The translations under genes were made by a program, and so were the position numbers. DNA of 64,000 nt, from the NCBI GenBank assembly GCA_910579225.1, contig CAJTTI010000013.1, positions 1 to 64,000 of the forward strand. The letters are read 5' to 3'. This document shows positions 34,100 to 43,575 of this stretch, one piece after another (the stretch's first letter is position 1; every line of letters begins with the position of its first letter). The stretch is from an uncultured Lachnospiraceae bacterium. GTDB lineage: Bacteria > Bacillota > Clostridia > Lachnospirales > Lachnospiraceae. Under the pieces are notes generated by a model. The model saw only the letters and a list, made by a program, of their open reading frames with translations. It was not told the DNA's origin and searched no databases.

Positions 34100-34141
34100 A
34101 TGGCTGCTCCGCAAACTCTCTCTCTTTACTTATATGAAAAT

Positions 34142-35149
34142 TTATCTGTTTTGATACTCCTTCCATACCAGCTCTCTAATCTTCTCTGCACTTAACCGAA
34201 AATCACTCTCTATACCTGCCATCTCCTGATCAAAAAGTCCCCCTTCGCCGTACAGAAAAACCTCCAGTTCTTCCAGGATTCCCTTTTTGATCTGTTCTTT
34301 GAATTTTTTCTCCAGCTGCTTCTGCGCCGTATCCAGCTGGTCGTATTCCTCCTCCCTTTGGTGCCACTCATTTTTCAGCTTTTCGATCTGGTCATTTTCT
34401 TCCCTTGCTTTGGCATCATATGCTCTTTGTACCTCTGCTACACGCTCCTGCCATCCACGGTATTCGCTGTCATCTGTAATTGTCTCTGTCCGCGCTTTCC
34501 CAATCAGATCCACAAGAAAGCCAAAGAAGCCTTCCCGGCGGACTCTTCTGGTCATGTACTTGATCTCCGGCTTTTCTGTTTCCATTTTTGCACGTATCTC
34601 GGCATTTTTTCGTACCAGTTCCCGAAAAGCCGTCTCTGCTTCTTCTTTCTCTTTCACTGTTTTTTCAATCTCTTCATTCAGGCAGGACTTCTTTCTGCAA
34701 ATCTCATGAAGTTCCTCCTGTTCCGACAGATCCGGTTTCACAGCCGCCTTCATTTTGAAATCTGTCTGTCCTGCCTTCTGTGTTACCAGCTCATCATCTG
34801 TGTCGGCACCCAGAATCAGACGCAAAACTGCATTTGCACAGATCTTCTTCTTTTTCCCGAATGTCTGACACAATTCCGACGTTTTGCTATTCACAAAACC
34901 GGAAATCTCCCAGGAATCCGCCTGTCTCCGAAGCTCATCATAGGTATCCGACCCGCTGACTTTCTGCCCGACTTCCGCCTGCAGCTGCTTCAGCTGCCCC
35001 TGAAGCTCTTCCAGCAGCAGTTCTTTATAGTCCGCAAAACAGTCTGTAATAAATTCGTCCTGCATACCTATCAGTTTCTCCAGATGTATCTCTTTACTTC
35101 TGTCCACCATTTCCAGAAATTCCCCATCCGTTCTGATCTGTAAATTCAT
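34142..35149 (-). CDS. Coiled-coil protein of unknown function
   Basis: A 335-residue, highly charged, soluble protein. Helical coiled coils are predicted from heptad-like patterns at about 20-65, 145-200 and 230-300. A basic, aromatic break at about 205-225 (RRVRREGFFGFLVDLIGKAR) could touch membrane or nucleic acid. It contains few cysteines and no catalytic motif that I recognise. AAAGGAG precedes the ATG. It lies 42 bases upstream of the Csp-like protease on the same strand and may be co-expressed with it. I do not recognise the family. Confidence 0.7.
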   Translation of the reverse strand: MNLQIRTDGEFLEMVDRSKEIHLEKLIGMQDEFITDCFADYKELLLEELQGQLKQLQAEVGQKVSGSDTYDELRRQADSWEISGFVNSKTSELCQTFGKKKKICANAVLRLILGADTDDELVTQKAGQTDFKMKAAVKPDLSEQEELHEICRKKSCLNEEIEKTVKEKEEAETAFRELVRKNAEIRAKMETEKPEIKYMTRRVRREGFFGFLVDLIGKARTETITDDSEYRGWQERVAEVQRAYDAKAREENDQIEKLKNEWHQREEEYDQLDTAQKQLEKKFKEQIKKGILEELEVFLYGEGGLFDQEMAGIESDFRLSAEKIRELVWKEYQNR

Positions 35150-35270
35150 ATTATTCTCCTTTATGTACCCTGAAGCGTCATTTTAATACCTTTCCTTTAT
35201 TCTACAACAATTTCCCCGTGGTTTCCACTTTTTCTTTTATCGAACATCAGTTCTTTTTTCCAGCAACAAT

Positions 35271-35306
35271 TATGGGGGCTGCCACATCCTGGCAACAGCC
35301 CCCATA
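35271..35306 (-). terminator. Strong hairpin after the carbohydrate operon
   Basis: TATGGGGGCTGCCA pairs with TGGCA-A-CAGCCCCCATA (one bulged A), a very stable stem eight bases past the amylosucrase-like stop. On the minus strand ATTGTTG follows, only moderately T-rich. Confidence 0.65.
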
Positions 35307-35313
35307 AAAACCT

Positions 35314-37149
35314 TTATTTTTTCATACTTGCCCACACAAAATCATGTCCCGGAATTTTTACATCGACCAGTTTTATCGGTTCACCGGTCCAAAGATTCGT
35401 CCAGTTCCCAGCCTCTTCCATCCATGCCGTCCTGGTTTCATCCGAGAAATTGAAGATTCCGATAAAACATTCTTCTTCATTTTCCCTCAGGATACACAGA
35501 ATCGAACTGTCTTTCACATCATATGTATAGACTGCCGCATCACTGCGGAACACTGTTCTCTCTCTTCGGATCTTCTCCAGCTTCGAAAGTCCTCCGAAAA
35601 TCTGCTCCTGTACAGTCCCTTTCTCTGTATTTTTTGCCGCCAGATACCAGGGAAATTTTCCTCTGTGGATATATCTGGAATCTTCCTTTTTGGTTTCATC
35701 CTCTTTATAAGTGTAATCATTAATCTGTCCAATCTCATCTCCGCTGTACAGCATAGGAATCCCGGACTGGGTCAGCATATAGGCATGAAGCATCAAATCC
35801 TGTGTAATCGCCGCCTGAAGCTTCGCCTCATCCTTTTCATAAAGCGCACTCTCCACACCGCACATGGAAGCTGTTGTCCCGCAGAAACGGGCATCCTGTG
35901 TAACTGGATCGTCATTATACAACTCTCCTCTGCTCACGCTGCTGCCGTATCTCCCGGTAAAGTACTGATTCAGGAACCGCTTGTGCTCCACTTCTTTCAT
36001 ACCCCAGGTCCCCAGAGTATCATAATCCAGCCCCCAGCCAATATCATCATGGCAGCGCAGATAGTTCAGGAACAGATAATCTTTTGGCAAGCTGTTTACA
36101 ATATCCATCTGCTTTTTCAGAAGTCTTATATCCTTAGTTGCCACACTGTGCCATGTAGTCGCCATGGTTGTCACATTATAAAGCATATGACACTCCGGCT
36201 TCTCCACTGTCCCAAAATACGGCACTACCTTCTCCGGTTCCATGACTACTTCTCCCAGCAGCAGTACGCCCGGGCACACGATTTCACAGATCATGCGCAT
36301 CATGCGCACAATTGTATGTACCTGCAGCAGATTACGGCATTGAGTTCCCAGTTCCTTCCATATATAAGGCACCGCATCAATCCGTATAATGTCCATTCCC
36401 TGATTGGCCAGGTACAGGAAATTATACATCATCTCATTGAACACCCGGGGATTACCGTAGTTCAGATCCCACTGATAAGGATAAAATGTGGTCATCACAT
36501 AATACCCCATCTCTTCCAGATAAGTAAAATTACCTGGTGCAGTTGTCGGGAATACCTGAGGCACAGTCTTGTCATATTGTTCTGGTATGGACGGGTCATT
36601 ATAGAAGAAATAACGGCTCATATACTCCCCGTCCCCTTGTCTTGCCTTCTTCGCCCACTCGTGATCTTCCGACGTATGATTCATTACAAAGTCCATACAA
36701 AGATTGATCTTTTTCTTATGGCAGGCTTTCGCCAGTTCCGAAAGCTCCTCCATCTTCCCCAGTTCCGGCTGTACTTTCCGAAAATCTGCCACTGCATACC
36801 CGCCGTCTGAACGCCCTTTGGGAGATTCCAAAAACGGCATCAGATGAATACAATTCACATTACAGGAAGACAGATAATCAAGTTTTCTTTTAACTCCTTC
36901 CAGATTTCCGGCAAAATTGTCAATATACAGCATCATTCCCAGCATATCATTTCCCCGGAACCATTCCGGATCCTGTTCTCTTTCCCGGTCCAGTTTCTGA
37001 AGTTCCGGAGCCCGGTCCAATGCATAAGTATTCAACTGATCACACAATTCTGCAAACATGTCGCCATTATTGTACAGCTCCATATAAAGCCATCGAAGCT
37101 CGTCATGATGTCTCTTCAGCCGCTCCTGAAAAACTGTCTCCATCTTCAT
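35314..37149 (-). CDS. Amylosucrase-like glycoside hydrolase, GH13 subfamily 4 type
   Basis: A 611-residue GH13 enzyme. KGRSDGGYAVADF and FVMNHTSEDHEWA, then RIDAVPYIWKELG (nucleophile Asp), LLLGEVV (acid/base Glu) and LRCHDDIGW (third Asp) mark the barrel in order. The helical N-terminus and the order of these blocks closely follow Neisseria amylosucrase, so it likely acts on sucrose, making or breaking alpha-glucan and releasing fructose. Sucrose hydrolase activity is an alternative. It is last in a run with GH36 and an ABC importer, where it would process the sucrose left after removal of galactose from raffinose. It is 23 bases from the GH36 gene. Confidence 0.85.
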   Translation of the reverse strand: MKMETVFQERLKRHHDELRWLYMELYNNGDMFAELCDQLNTYALDRAPELQKLDREREQDPEWFRGNDMLGMMLYIDNFAGNLEGVKRKLDYLSSCNVNCIHLMPFLESPKGRSDGGYAVADFRKVQPELGKMEELSELAKACHKKKINLCMDFVMNHTSEDHEWAKKARQGDGEYMSRYFFYNDPSIPEQYDKTVPQVFPTTAPGNFTYLEEMGYYVMTTFYPYQWDLNYGNPRVFNEMMYNFLYLANQGMDIIRIDAVPYIWKELGTQCRNLLQVHTIVRMMRMICEIVCPGVLLLGEVVMEPEKVVPYFGTVEKPECHMLYNVTTMATTWHSVATKDIRLLKKQMDIVNSLPKDYLFLNYLRCHDDIGWGLDYDTLGTWGMKEVEHKRFLNQYFTGRYGSSVSRGELYNDDPVTQDARFCGTTASMCGVESALYEKDEAKLQAAITQDLMLHAYMLTQSGIPMLYSGDEIGQINDYTYKEDETKKEDSRYIHRGKFPWYLAAKNTEKGTVQEQIFGGLSKLEKIRRERTVFRSDAAVYTYDVKDSSILCILRENEEECFIGIFNFSDETRTAWMEEAGNWTNLWTGEPIKLVDVKIPGHDFVWASMKK

Positions 37150-37172
37150 GTAAACATTCTCCTTCGCTGTTT

Positions 37173-39353
37173 TTATACTTTCCTGAAATACATCTGATAC
37201 GCCCGATACTCTTCTGTCTGTTCCGGCAGCGGTATCCCCACTTCCATAAGCGCATCTGATGCAAAAAGCTGATTGCTTCTCTGTTCCTGATACCAGCTGT
37301 CTTTTTTCAGCCCCTTCAGGCGGATATAAGTCACGGGCATATTTCCATGAACTTCCTGTATGACTGCCCCAACAAGAACTTCGGAACCATCTCCTGAGAC
37401 AAATTCCCAGGCTCCGGCGGTTTCCTTCCGGGGATCGGTCAGACGATAATACAGTCCGTTCCGAATCAGCATCTCATGTTTCTTATACTCTCTGACCTGC
37501 TCCCGGATCTGTTCTCTCTCCACTTCCAGAAGTTTTCCCGGATCCATTTCATATCCAAAAGTTCCTGCCATGGCAGTGATTCCTCTTGTATGAAGCGGCG
37601 TTACCCGTCCGGTCTGATGGTTTGGCACTGCAGACACATGAGAACCTATGGAAGAAATCGGATATCCAAAAGAAGTTCCATACTGGATCTGTACCCGATC
37701 AATGGCATCCGTATTATCACTGCACCAGATCTGAGGTGTATAGTAAAGCATTCCTGCATCAAATCTGCCGCCTCCACCGCTGCATCCTTCCAGAAGCAGA
37801 TCCGGATATCTCTGGAGCAGACGCTCAAGAAAATCATACACGCCCAATACATAGTCATACATGACTCTTCCCTGGTCAGCTGTCTCTCTGGAATAGCAAT
37901 CCGAGAGACTTCGGTTCATATCCCATTTTACATATTCGATATTTCCCTGGTCCAGGATACCACATATCTTTTCAAATATATAGTCTACCACATCTTTCCT
38001 GGAAAAGTCCAGTACAAGCTGATTTCTGGCGCGCACAGGTCCCCTGCCGGGTATGGACAATACCCAGTCCGGATGCTCCCGATAGAGCTGACTGTCTTCA
38101 TTGATGCTCTCCGGTTCCAGCCAGATGCCGAATTTTATTCCAAGGTCATTGATCCTGCCGATCAGATGCCCCAGAGTCTCGCCCAGCTTCTCTTCATTTA
38201 CAAACCAGTCTCCAAGACCACTGTTATCATCATCACGTTTTCCAAACCATCCGTCGTCCATGACCAGCATATCCATTCCCAGATCTGCAGCCTGCTTTGC
38301 CAGCTCATAGATTGAACTGCCGCTTACATCAAAATAAGATGCCTCCCAGCTGTTCAGGAGAAGCGGACGGGCAGCATCTTTGTACCTGCCCCTGCACAAA
38401 TGATCCCGGAAACACCGGTGTAAATTTTGTGATAATTTTGCAAGTCCCCGATTGGTATAAGTCAGCACAACCTCTGGGACATAAAAGACTTCCTCTGTCT
38501 CCAGCGGATAGGAGAACTGTTCATCTGACAGACCCAGAAGAGCACGGGTCTGATTGAACTGATCCTTCTCCACTTCACCTTTGAACCCCCCGCTGTACAC
38601 AAAGGACATAGCATAGCAGCTTCCTGCATCCTCCGTTGTCTCATGTCCCGCAAGAATCATCATGGGGTTGTACTGATGGCTGGAAGTGCCCCTGCGGCTC
38701 CCGATGACATGTGCCCCATGTGCCACCGGAATCCTCTGGACATTCCGTTCCATGGCATGGCGGCCGTAAAAACTGATCAGATCATAATCCCCATACAACC
38801 AGTCCAGACAGGCCGTCTGCGCCTTCTCCAGATAAATTTTTTCGACGCCTGTGTTTCTGATGCAAGCACTTCTGGTGATGATATCAAAATCCGGCAACAC
38901 CCCATACAAAAGTGCAATCTGCACTTTTGTCACCGGATCTTCCAGCTGAATCTCAAGCGTCTCTCCTTCGTCCTTGTCGGCATAGACTGCCGGAAGGCCT
39001 GATATATGATACTTTCCTCCCAGGATCCGATGACTTTTGTAGCGAAAATCACATCCATAGGAGCCGTCTGCATTTTTTACAATCACAGCAGGACTGCGAT
39101 AATCTCCACTTCCCTGACAGGGCAGCTCCTGGGGCAACACGTCCATGGAATAAGTTCTGTCTGCTCCCGCATCATATGGGTTCCCTGAAAATCCTCTGTC
39201 CAAATAACGCAGCAGGTACTCCATGGACCCATCCGTCCTGCGCCCGTAATAGAGATGCAGAAGGAACCCATAGTCGTCCACCTTCATCTGGTAGGTTGTA
39301 TCCTTTGTGTGCAATATGAATGTTTTATCTTTCTCTGAAAAAATAATACTCAT
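37173..39353 (-). CDS. Alpha-galactosidase (GH36)
   Basis: A 726-residue GH36 enzyme of the usual bacterial cytosolic size. An N-terminal beta-supersandwich leads to the barrel, with LVMDDGWFGKRDDDNSGLGD, YVKWDMNRSLSD (nucleophile Asp) and LLEGCSGGGGRFD followed by QIWCSDNTDA (acid/base Asp). It removes alpha-1,6-galactose from melibiose, raffinose and stachyose. There is no signal peptide, so it acts on imported sugar. The ATG at 39353 has AGGAGG five bases upstream; the longer reading from 39428 lacks one. It follows an ABC importer operon, with a hairpin between. Confidence 0.94.
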   Translation of the reverse strand: MSIIFSEKDKTFILHTKDTTYQMKVDDYGFLLHLYYGRRTDGSMEYLLRYLDRGFSGNPYDAGADRTYSMDVLPQELPCQGSGDYRSPAVIVKNADGSYGCDFRYKSHRILGGKYHISGLPAVYADKDEGETLEIQLEDPVTKVQIALLYGVLPDFDIITRSACIRNTGVEKIYLEKAQTACLDWLYGDYDLISFYGRHAMERNVQRIPVAHGAHVIGSRRGTSSHQYNPMMILAGHETTEDAGSCYAMSFVYSGGFKGEVEKDQFNQTRALLGLSDEQFSYPLETEEVFYVPEVVLTYTNRGLAKLSQNLHRCFRDHLCRGRYKDAARPLLLNSWEASYFDVSGSSIYELAKQAADLGMDMLVMDDGWFGKRDDDNSGLGDWFVNEEKLGETLGHLIGRINDLGIKFGIWLEPESINEDSQLYREHPDWVLSIPGRGPVRARNQLVLDFSRKDVVDYIFEKICGILDQGNIEYVKWDMNRSLSDCYSRETADQGRVMYDYVLGVYDFLERLLQRYPDLLLEGCSGGGGRFDAGMLYYTPQIWCSDNTDAIDRVQIQYGTSFGYPISSIGSHVSAVPNHQTGRVTPLHTRGITAMAGTFGYEMDPGKLLEVEREQIREQVREYKKHEMLIRNGLYYRLTDPRKETAGAWEFVSGDGSEVLVGAVIQEVHGNMPVTYIRLKGLKKDSWYQEQRSNQLFASDALMEVGIPLPEQTEEYRAYQMYFRKV

Positions 39354-39422
39354 GTTGCCTCCTGATAAAATATCTGAACGTATATCAAAACATACTTTCA
39401 GTCTGTATAAAATGGCAGTTCC

Positions 39423-39459
39423 GGCCATGCACAGTTATTTACATATTCCATGCATGGCC
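39423..39459 (-). promoter_or_regulatory. Intercistronic hairpin between transporter and GH36 gene
   Basis: GGCCATGCA and TGCATGGCC form a 9-bp perfect stem with a 19-base loop in the 126-bp gap. The minus-strand sequence after it is only loosely T-rich. It may be a partial terminator or an mRNA stabiliser that gives transporter and enzyme different levels. Confidence 0.4.
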
Positions 39460-39479
39460 AGACCAGCTGCTCTTATTGA

Positions 39480-40325
39480 TTATTTCACTGCGCCGTTCAC
39501 AACGCCGTTCAGGATCTGCTTCTGACAGATGATGTAGAAGATCAGAAGCGGCAGAAGTGCCAGCAGGTAAGATGCAAATGCCAGGTTATAATTCGTACCG
39601 AACTGGGTCTGGAAGGACATCTGTGCCAGCGGCAGAGTGTTCATTCCGCTTCCGGACATGATAACCAGGGGAGTCATCACGTCGTTCCATACGCTCAGAG
39701 CCGTAATAACTGCTACCGTCGCATGCATGGGTTTCATGATCGGGAAGATAATCTTCCAGTAAGTCGTCCAGGTGGTCGCACCGTCCACCCGGGCCGCCTC
39801 CTCCAGGGCAATGGGAATATTCACCAGATATCCGGAGTAAAGCATCAGGTTCATGGGCATATAGAATACCACATAACAGATGATAACACCAAAGATATTG
39901 GCGATTCCCCACTGTGAAGTCTGCTTAACCAGAGGCATCATCAGAATCGCAAACGGTACAAACATACCACTGACAATATACAGATACGCCAGGTTGTACC
40001 ATTTATTTTTCGCTTTATTTCTTCCAATGGCATAACCAACCATGGAATGCAGGACTACAGACAGAATCACCGTCACGCCTGTGATCAGAAGACTGTTCCG
40101 AAGGGAATTCCAGAAATCGGTCACACGCATGGCCTCTGCGAAGTTGGCAAAGCTCCAGGTCTTCGGCAGAGAAAGGATCCCTGAGATGCTGTTGGTCATC
40201 TCTGACGGCTGCTTGAACGCGATCACGATGGTCATGTAAAGGGGAAAGATGATTGTGATCAGTCCAAGGATCAGCAGGATCGTAACAGGCATATTATATC
40301 TTTCTTTTACTTTCAGATCATTCAT
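39480..40325 (-). CDS. Sugar ABC transporter permease (MalG/MsmG type)
   Basis: A 281-residue membrane protein with six predicted helices and the EAA loop (EEAARVDGATTWTTYWKIIFP, near 185-205) that contacts the ATPase. It forms the channel with the other permease, whose gene ends one base into this ATG (TAATG). The pair and the binding protein are of the CUT1 family for oligosaccharides. No ATPase gene is present; such systems commonly share an MsmK/UgpC-type ATPase encoded elsewhere. Confidence 0.93.
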   Translation of the reverse strand: MNDLKVKERYNMPVTILLILGLITIIFPLYMTIVIAFKQPSEMTNSISGILSLPKTWSFANFAEAMRVTDFWNSLRNSLLITGVTVILSVVLHSMVGYAIGRNKAKNKWYNLAYLYIVSGMFVPFAILMMPLVKQTSQWGIANIFGVIICYVVFYMPMNLMLYSGYLVNIPIALEEAARVDGATTWTTYWKIIFPIMKPMHATVAVITALSVWNDVMTPLVIMSGSGMNTLPLAQMSFQTQFGTNYNLAFASYLLALLPLLIFYIICQKQILNGVVNGAVK

Positions 40326-41176
40326 TATAACTGCTCCTCCTTACTGCTTGTAAACTGAAGCTGTGCTACCGAGAACGCTACGATGATTACAAAGAACAAC
40401 ACCGCGTTGGCACTCTGGAAACCGAACTGTCCACCTGCCATACCATTGTTGTAGATCAGGAAGGAAATGGACTCGGTACTCTGTGCCGGACCACCTTTGG
40501 TCAACGCCATGATCTGATCGAACACCATCAGGAAGTTCTTACCGGACAGTACCATGTTGATACTGAAGAACGGGATAATCAGCGGAAAGGTCAGGCTCTT
40601 GAAGCGCTCCCAGCCGGTTGCCCCGTCGATGGAACCCGCCTCGTATACATCCTCTGGTACTGTAGACAGACCGGATATGTAGATGATCGTGTTCATAGCG
40701 ATGGCCTGCCATGCACAGACAGCCACGATGCCGACCCATGCCCATGTGGAGCTTGCAAGGATACTGGTCGTATTGAACAGCGCCGGAATGATGTAGGTGA
40801 AGAAGTAGTTGAAGATATAACCTACAACCAGCGCGCCCAGGATGTTGGGAATAAAATACATTCCTCTTAAGGTGCTCTTGAACTTGATCTTGCTGTTCAG
40901 GCCCAGCGCCAGGATCAGACTGATCACATTGGTCACGATGGTCGCCGCCACCGCCATCTTCAGAGTGAACAGATAGGACTTGCCCACACGTCCGTCCTGA
41001 AACAGGTCGATATAGTTCCGAAGACCGACCCAGTCATAAGTGCCGTATCCCCTGAAGTTCGTGAAACTGTACATCACACCCTTGATCAAAGGCAGGGTAT
41101 TAAAAGCGAAAAACAATGCGACGATGGGGATCGTCATCAACATAAATGTTCTTTTTCTGTCATTGGCATTTTTCAT
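40325..41176 (-). CDS. Sugar ABC transporter permease (MalF/MsmF type)
   Basis: A 283-residue permease with six predicted helices, an extracytoplasmic loop, and the EAA motif in YEAGSIDGATGWERFKSLTF (about 180-200). The gene is the second in the importer operon, 20 bases after the binding protein gene, and it is coupled to the next permease by a TAATG overlap. From the context the substrate is a raffinose- or melibiose-type galactoside. Confidence 0.93.
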   Translation of the reverse strand: MKNANDRKRTFMLMTIPIVALFFAFNTLPLIKGVMYSFTNFRGYGTYDWVGLRNYIDLFQDGRVGKSYLFTLKMAVAATIVTNVISLILALGLNSKIKFKSTLRGMYFIPNILGALVVGYIFNYFFTYIIPALFNTTSILASSTWAWVGIVAVCAWQAIAMNTIIYISGLSTVPEDVYEAGSIDGATGWERFKSLTFPLIIPFFSINMVLSGKNFLMVFDQIMALTKGGPAQSTESISFLIYNNGMAGGQFGFQSANAVLFFVIIVAFSVAQLQFTSSKEEQL

Positions 41177-41196
41177 GTCTTCTCACTCCTCTCCCT

Positions 41197-42492
41197 CTAC
41201 TGATTGCCGTTCTGTGCGTTATAATCTTTTACCATCTGGATAATATCACGGTTATACCGCACCCAGTCCGTATCAAATTTTGTAAGGAATGCATCCACAT
41301 CCTGCTCAATCAGGAACGTCTGGATCTGCGCATCTACAGCCATCTCGGACGGATAATAGTGATCCTGATAGTCCGCGATCTTTCCTTCGGTAATATACTC
41401 TGTCATACCGTCCAGATTCGGTGCAAGCGTAAAGGCTCCAGACTTACACGGAACCGCACTCTGATCATCCAGATACATCTGCAGGTTCTCATCGGCCAGC
41501 AGGAAGTTCAGTACTTCATAAGCCGCTTCTTTCTTTCCTTCGTCCTCGCAGGCTTTCGTCACGCAGAATTGCAGGTCCACACCGGAATTCAGGATCTGCC
41601 CTTCCGGATCGCTGCTTCCCGGTGTCACGAAGGAATCAATATCCATATCCGGATTCACCGATTTGATCTGGGGCACTGCATAACTTCCGATGGCGAACAT
41701 GGCGGATTCTCCATTGGCAAATGCCGTACATGCGTCATTATAGCCGTATGCAAAGGGCCCGTCCTCCCCATAACTTACAAGTGTCTGAATCTTCTCCGCC
41801 ACTTCCCTGTATTCATCAGCAAATACCGTCTTGCCTGCGTTCACCTGCTGACATACATCTGCCGGTGCCAGGCCGACTGCAAGTGAATTCCACGGTGCCA
41901 GACAGGTCCATGTATCCTTAAATCCATAGTAGAACGGAAGGATACCCTCTGTCTTGATGGTCTCGCAAAGCGTGATCATCTCTTCCCAGGTTGTGGGAAT
42001 CTCCCATCCGTGCTCCTTGAACATCTCACGATTATACAGGATACCCGCCGCGTTCGCCACATACGGCACGCCGTAGGTTCCTTCTGTGGGGACGAATTCC
42101 AGTCCTTCCAGGATGTCCCTGTATCCCTGATTGATGTCTGTGATACCCGGATAATCGGATACATCTGCCAGAATTCCGGCATCGATGAAATAAGAGTAGT
42201 TGATGTCGCCGCCGATCCCAAGAATGTCCGGATAATCCTCCCGGATAAATCTGGTCTTCAGGATCGTCATGGCATCGTTGGGAGAATCAATCTTCAGGAG
42301 GATATCGTCATGAGTTTTGTTAAACTCCTCCTCCAGCTGCTCGAACACATCCACCGCCTCTGGTTTGTAATGTACAAGCTCGATCACGATCTTGCCGTCT
42401 TCAGCCTCACTGCCGCCGCAGCCGGTCAAGAACATGGATGCGGGCAGTGTACACGCCAGCAGAAGGCTTATCATTTTTTCCCTCTTTCTCAT
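41197..42492 (-). CDS. Sugar-binding lipoprotein of the ABC importer
   Basis: A 431-residue extracellular solute-binding protein, family 1. The lipobox is LTGC (Cys near 25). The mature part shows the typical pattern for oligosaccharide binders (LKTRFIREDYPDILGIGGD, NREMFKEHGWEIPTTWEEM, GESAMFAIGSYAVP). It captures sugar outside the membrane and passes it to the two permeases. It is first in the operon and has AAAGGAG before the ATG. The substrate is inferred from the GH36 neighbour. Confidence 0.93.
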   Translation of the reverse strand: MRKREKMISLLLACTLPASMFLTGCGGSEAEDGKIVIELVHYKPEAVDVFEQLEEEFNKTHDDILLKIDSPNDAMTILKTRFIREDYPDILGIGGDINYSYFIDAGILADVSDYPGITDINQGYRDILEGLEFVPTEGTYGVPYVANAAGILYNREMFKEHGWEIPTTWEEMITLCETIKTEGILPFYYGFKDTWTCLAPWNSLAVGLAPADVCQQVNAGKTVFADEYREVAEKIQTLVSYGEDGPFAYGYNDACTAFANGESAMFAIGSYAVPQIKSVNPDMDIDSFVTPGSSDPEGQILNSGVDLQFCVTKACEDEGKKEAAYEVLNFLLADENLQMYLDDQSAVPCKSGAFTLAPNLDGMTEYITEGKIADYQDHYYPSEMAVDAQIQTFLIEQDVDAFLTKFDTDWVRYNRDIIQMVKDYNAQNGNQ

Positions 42493-42543
42493 CCCATTTT
42501 GCTCCTTTCTTTGTTGGATGTAACTCTAATTTTTTGTGACTTT

Positions 42544-42572
42544 ATTATAACATCCCAAAATGCGTCTATAAA
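42544..42572 (-). promoter_or_regulatory. Promoter of the sugar importer operon
   Basis: On the minus strand TTTATA (42567-42572), a 17-base spacer and TATAAT (42544-42549). The poor -35 suits activation by the divergent AraC protein. The octamer CATTTTGG occurs once on each strand of the spacer (near 42557 minus and 42635 plus), a candidate half-site pair. Confidence 0.5.
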
Positions 42573-42717
42573 TACCATGTTTTTTTCTCTTTTATTCCAT
42601 TATGCCGTTTTTTTGTAATATAGGAAAAATTGTATGGCATTTTGGTATATTTTCAGTTATACTTAAGAAAACACATCCCTTATACAAACTGCACAAAAAA
42701 TATTGGAGGCAACTTAC

Positions 42718-43575
42718 ATGAAGGACATTTTATTCTCCATATTTCCCAATGAAAATTTTGTGGACCTGAATCTCTATCAGTTTGGGTGGGAGCGATGCGC
42801 ACCCTCTCACAGTTTTGGTCCTGCCGCACGTACACACTATCTGTTTCACTATGTCATCTCCGGCACCGGCACTCTGAACGCCGATGATTCCTCCGGCAAC
42901 ACCAGGACCTATCAGATTAAGAGCGGACAGGGATTCATGATCTTTCCCCAGCAGATCACCACTTATATTGCAGATCATGAACTGCCCTGGGAATATGTCT
43001 GGATTGAATTTGACGGGCTGCGGGTACGGGAAGCCATTTCCATCGCCGGCCTCTCCATGGATTCCCCTGTCTATCACGCCCATTCCCGGGACATCCGGGA
43101 AACCATGATGCAGGAAATGCTTTACATCGCGCAGCATGGAGATATGGCTCCATTCCACCTCATGGGACATTTGTATCTTTTTCTGGATGCACTCACCCGT
43201 TCCATCGCACCTGTGCGGTTCATCGCTTCCAAGCCCGGAAAGCTACGGGATTTTTATATCCATGAAGCACTGGCTTACATCGAGCAGAATTTCCAAAATG
43301 ATATTTCTGTGGAAGATATTGCAGACAATTGCGGACTAAATCGAAGTTATTTCGGAAAAATATTTAAAAATGCAGTGGGACGGACCCCCCAGGATTTTCT
43401 CCTGAATTACCGCATGACAAAGGCCGCGGAACTTCTGAAGCTGACGCATCTGTCCATCGGCGATATCAGTAAAGCGGTGGGATATGACAATCAGCTCCAT
43501 TTCTCGCGGGCCTTTAAAAACATCTATAATCTCTCGCCCCGAACGTGGCGAAATCAGAATCAGATGACACCTTAA
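42718..43575 (+). CDS. AraC-family regulator of the raffinose/melibiose locus
   Basis: A 285-residue protein with an N-terminal cupin sugar-sensing domain (about 15-160, including FHYVISGTGTL) and a C-terminal double helix-turn-helix (about 185-285: EDIADNCGLNRSYFGKIFK and IGDISKAVGYDNQLHFSRAFK). It resembles MsmR/RafR-type activators. The ATG at 42718 is eight to ten bases after TTGGAGG. It is divergent from the importer operon, so it probably activates it. Its 3' end overlaps the convergent GH31 gene by four bases. Confidence 0.92.
   Translation: MKDILFSIFPNENFVDLNLYQFGWERCAPSHSFGPAARTHYLFHYVISGTGTLNADDSSGNTRTYQIKSGQGFMIFPQQITTYIADHELPWEYVWIEFDGLRVREAISIAGLSMDSPVYHAHSRDIRETMMQEMLYIAQHGDMAPFHLMGHLYLFLDALTRSIAPVRFIASKPGKLRDFYIHEALAYIEQNFQNDISVEDIADNCGLNRSYFGKIFKNAVGRTPQDFLLNYRMTKAAELLKLTHLSIGDISKAVGYDNQLHFSRAFKNIYNLSPRTWRNQNQMTP

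Noticed and set aside
35344..36810. Plus-strand open frame of 488 codons
   Set aside because: It is antisense to the amylosucrase-like gene, its composition (Ile/His/Cys-rich) is unlike a protein, and no start site fits.
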